A stretch of 7,466 bases of DNA from an uncultured Bacilli bacterium (lineage in GTDB: Bacteria > Bacillota_I > Bacilli_A > RF39 > UBA660): positions 1-7,466 of the forward strand of contig CALVKK010000054.1 of NCBI GenBank assembly GCA_944332645.1, given 5' to 3'. The notes below the pieces were generated by a model. The model saw only the letters and a list, made by a program, of their open reading frames with translations. It was not told where the DNA came from and searched no databases. The position numbers and the translations under genes were made by a program. Below, in pieces: positions 4,961 through 7,466 of this stretch; positions within the stretch are counted from its first letter, which is position 1; each line of letters opens with the position of its first letter.

Positions 4961-5861
4961 AGAAAATATTTTTCCTCTAGCAATAGGAACTTATGGTTTA
5001 GGTGCTAGTAGAAACGAATCTTGGGAAGACAATGATAATGAACTAGTGATAGATGAAGAAGAAATGAAAGCACTTATTTACTCTTATGAACAAGGACAAA
5101 ATTTTATAGAAATAAGTTATATTTATGCCGGTGGTCAAACTATGAAATTTATTTCTGAGTTTTTAAAAAGAGTTGATAGAAATAAGTTATTTATAACTGT
5201 AAAAATTGAGAACTTTATTGAAAAAGTTGATGATATAGAAGAACAACTAGATAAGTATTTAAATATACTTGGAATTGATTATGCAGATAGCATTTTACTA
5301 CATACACCTAAAGCAAGTAAGATACCTTTAGAAGAAAGTTATAGAGAATTAAAAAGATTAGTTAGTATTGGTAAAAGTAGAAATGTAAGCGCTAGTAATC
5401 TTAATATAAATCAGTTAAAAATGATAGTTGAAGAATTAGGAATAGAATTATTTAGTTTTGAAGGTTTGTATAATTTAGAGTGTAAGCAAAATGAAGATGT
5501 TGGTATTTTAGATTATTGTAAGGAACACAATATATTATTTATAAACTATCAACCATTTAGAAGAAATAGAACTGCTAATCATAATTACCCTTTATTAGTA
5601 GAACTTGCTAATAAATATAATAAGACACAAAATCAAATTTTGTTAAACTATTATGTTAAAGAAAAAAGCATTATACCTATAACAAAGGCTAATAAAATAG
5701 AACATATAAGACAAAATTTAGAGGCATTAAATTTTGAAATGGAACAACAAGATTATCAAAGACTAAATGATTTTAGATGTGAAGAATTTGACAATTTAGA
5801 AGTTGATTGGTTAGATAATGGTGGAATACCTATTTATAAGTTTGCTAATCAAGTTGAGTAA
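4953..5861 (+). CDS. Aldo/keto reductase-family oxidoreductase, Asp-to-Glu active site
   Basis: A 302-residue cytoplasmic (alpha/beta)8-barrel protein of the aldo/keto reductase superfamily, expected to use NADPH. Its start PLAIGTYGLG fits strand 1. Three tetrad residues are present: Tyr58 (ISYIYAG), Lys84 (FITVKIE) and His117 (ILLHTP). The usual Asp of the FxDTA motif is replaced by Glu53 in NFIEISYIY. The cofactor end is recognisable as IPITKANKIEHIRQNLEAL (about 236-254). The length is normal. Ribosome binding site AGGAGG is at 4941-4946; it overlaps pnuC by 8 bp. The D-to-E change may lower or alter activity, or mark a distinct subfamily. Substrate unknown. Confidence 0.92.
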   Translation: MNKENIFPLAIGTYGLGASRNESWEDNDNELVIDEEEMKALIYSYEQGQNFIEISYIYAGGQTMKFISEFLKRVDRNKLFITVKIENFIEKVDDIEEQLDKYLNILGIDYADSILLHTPKASKIPLEESYRELKRLVSIGKSRNVSASNLNINQLKMIVEELGIELFSFEGLYNLECKQNEDVGILDYCKEHNILFINYQPFRRNRTANHNYPLLVELANKYNKTQNQILLNYYVKEKSIIPITKANKIEHIRQNLEALNFEMEQQDYQRLNDFRCEEFDNLEVDWLDNGGIPIYKFANQVE

Positions 5862-5872
5862 GGAGGAAAAAA

Positions 5873-6556
5873 ATGAAAAAAACAATAGTAATAACTGGTG
5901 GTAGTGATGGTTTAGGAAAAACATTAGCAGAATCATTATCAAAAGAAAATAATGTTATTATTCTTGCTACAAATGAAGATAAATTAAAATTAGTAGCAAA
6001 TGATAACAGTTGTAAGTATAAAGTTTGTGATGTAAGTGATTATACCGAAGTAGAAAAAACTATAACTGAAATTATAACAGAAAATAATAAAATTGATGTT
6101 CTTGTAAATAATGCAGGACTATGGATTCAAGAAGAACTAGATACAAATGATAGTGATAGAATAAAATCAGTAATTGAAGTTAATTTGCTTGGAACAATAA
6201 ATGTTTCAAAAGCAGTAATACCTTCTATGAAAGAAAATAAAGATGGTTTAATCATCAATATTAACTCACAAGCTGGAATAAATCATAAAGCTGAAAGAGT
6301 TGTCTATAATGCATCTAAATGGGGAGTGACTGGTTTTTCTAAATCATTGCAAGATGAAATTGCAAAATATGGAATAAGAGTTACTGATGTATTGCCAGGT
6401 ATGATGAAAACAGATATGTTTAATAAAATGAATATAACTAAAAATATGGCTAATGGATTAGATACAAAAGAAGTTGCTAGATTAATCCAATTTATTATAG
6501 ATACACCAAGCGATGTTATGATACCAGAAGTGGGAATTAAAAATATAAATAATTAG
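5873..6556 (+). CDS. Short-chain dehydrogenase/reductase (classical SDR)
   Basis: A 227-residue Rossmann-fold oxidoreductase using NAD(H) or NADP(H). The cofactor motif TGGSDGLG (8-15), NNAG (79-82), catalytic Ser132 (NINSQAG) and YxxxK (Tyr145, Lys149) are all intact, and a PG motif (LPGMMKTDMF) follows, so it should be active. It is slightly short for classical SDRs (about 250) because of a brief C-terminus. Ribosome binding site AAGGAGG is directly upstream, 11 bp after the reductase gene. Side-by-side SDR and AKR genes suggest successive redox steps on one carbonyl or sugar-type compound. Substrate unknown. Confidence 0.94.
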   Translation: MKKTIVITGGSDGLGKTLAESLSKENNVIILATNEDKLKLVANDNSCKYKVCDVSDYTEVEKTITEIITENNKIDVLVNNAGLWIQEELDTNDSDRIKSVIEVNLLGTINVSKAVIPSMKENKDGLIININSQAGINHKAERVVYNASKWGVTGFSKSLQDEIAKYGIRVTDVLPGMMKTDMFNKMNITKNMANGLDTKEVARLIQFIIDTPSDVMIPEVGIKNINN

Positions 6557-6572
6557 AAAGGATAAACGAGAT

Positions 6573-7127
6573 ATGAAAGATAATTATTTTATAATACATG
6601 GCTCATTTAGTAGTCCATATTCAAATTGGTTTAGTTGGTTATCTGATTTTATAGTTTCAGAAGAAAAACAAGTATATGTGCCGGATTTCCCAATAGGTGT
6701 AGGATATCAAAATTATGAAAATTGGAGTAAACTATTAAAGGTTTATTTAGACTTAGGTTTAATAAACGAAAACACAACAATAATAGGACACAGTATAGCA
6801 CCAATTTTTATATCTAAATTTTTAGTAGAAAATAAAGTAAAAGTTAAAAAATTAATATTCGTATGTGGATTTAATAATTACTTAGGAATTAACGAAGAAT
6901 ATGATGCAGTAAATAATTCAATGTATTTTGATAATATTGAAAATGTAAAAGATTATGCAAATGATATTATTTGTTTCTATTCAGATAACGATCCGTATGT
7001 TAAATATGAGGTAGAAAAAGAATTTGCAGATAAAGTAGCAACACAGCAGATATTATTAAATGGCGCAGGACATATAAATGCAGAAAGTGGTTATGACACT
7101 TTTGAAGAAATAGTGACTTATCTATAA
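6573..7127 (+). CDS. RBBP9/YdeN-like alpha/beta hydrolase
   Basis: A 184-residue soluble serine hydrolase, last gene of the operon. It starts with the fold's first strand and oxyanion segment YFIIHGSFSSP (5-15). The nucleophile elbow is GHSIAP with Ser74, the acid is Asp140 in YSDNDPYV (Asp138 is an alternative) and the base is His167 in GAGHIN, giving a full catalytic triad. Length and spacing match the RBBP9/YdeN family, whose bacterial members are mostly uncharacterised esterases or amidases. Ribosome binding site AAAGGA lies 11 bp before the ATG, a somewhat long gap. The gene begins 17 bp after the SDR and is followed by a strong terminator. Confidence 0.92.
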   Translation: MKDNYFIIHGSFSSPYSNWFSWLSDFIVSEEKQVYVPDFPIGVGYQNYENWSKLLKVYLDLGLINENTTIIGHSIAPIFISKFLVENKVKVKKLIFVCGFNNYLGINEEYDAVNNSMYFDNIENVKDYANDIICFYSDNDPYVKYEVEKEFADKVATQQILLNGAGHINAESGYDTFEEIVTYL

Positions 7128-7146
7128 TATAATTTTATAAAATAAC

Positions 7147-7177
7147 AAAACTACTGATATTGTTTTCAGTAGTTTTT
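7147..7177 (+). terminator. Intrinsic terminator of the seven-gene operon
   Basis: AAAACTACTGA (7147-7157) pairs perfectly with TCAGTAGTTTT (7166-7176) around an 8-nt loop, and the T-run continues to 7177. It lies 20 bp after the hydrolase stop. The A-tract on the left side means it could also work leftward. Confidence 0.9.
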
Positions 7178-7178
7178 C

Positions 7179-7216
7179 TATTCAACAATTATTATTAGAT
7201 TTTGAAATATGCTATT
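7179..7216. repeat. Two 16-bp words shared, in swapped order, with the recombinase leader
   Basis: TATTCAACAATTATTA (7179-7194) and TTTGAAATATGCTATT (7201-7216) occur inverted just upstream of the left recombinase gene, at 1635-1650 and 1650-1665. There they abut in the opposite order; here a 6-bp spacer separates them. Single 16-bp matches can arise by chance in such AT-rich DNA, but two together next to recombinase genes are less likely. This may be an old duplicated leader, or an attachment or binding site. Confidence 0.5.

Positions 7217-7466
<250 letters not shown>

Noticed and set aside
2711..7127. Anti-phage defence or NAD-depletion/repair system
   Set aside because: No TIR, Sir2, nuclease, Nampt-like or NMNAT-like gene is present; transporters plus redox enzymes fit metabolism better. 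It cannot be excluded, but nothing in the sequence supports it.

Overview
The window is very AT-rich and uses the standard genetic code: TGG encodes Trp and TGA ends genes. Shine-Dalgarno sites are strong and purine-rich (AGGAGG, GGGGG). This suits a low-GC Gram-positive bacterium (Bacillota or a relative). The genus cannot be told from the sequence. Recombinase genes at both edges, and an operon whose genes overlap tightly, point to an integrated mobile element or a genomic island assembled around one.

Left part (1-1860, minus strand): a large serine recombinase, cut by the window edge a few residues before its expected C-terminus, lies behind a 61-residue SHOCT-like small protein. The two look like one leftward operon. 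Middle part (about 1861-2710): no long gene, but a dense set of small structures. These include hairpins, two pairs of an ATGGCCGAA repeat, tandem GTTATACAA repeats, AGTGTTTAC repeats placed at the -35 positions of two convergent promoter candidates, and a 29-codon ORF with a good ribosome binding site. That ORF is covered on the opposite strand by a complete predicted antisense transcription unit of about 60 nt (promoter with extended -10 plus intrinsic terminator).

Right part (2711-7177, plus strand): one seven-gene operon. Its products are an isochorismatase-like cysteine hydrolase, an HD-domain hydrolase, two different PnuC-family transporters, an aldo/keto reductase, a short-chain dehydrogenase/reductase and an RBBP9/YdeN-like alpha/beta hydrolase, followed by a strong intrinsic terminator. 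Most genes overlap by 4-8 bp or lie within 17 bp of each other. Two NAD(P)-type oxidoreductases together with two NAD-precursor-type transporters suggest cargo for uptake and processing of a pyridine or nucleoside-like compound; the substrate is not known.

Right edge (7178-7466): a short minus-strand reading frame resembles the C-terminal part of a type I restriction specificity subunit. It abuts the start of a second, unrelated serine recombinase that seems to lack its normal first beta-strand and ribosome binding site. This looks like a recombination junction.
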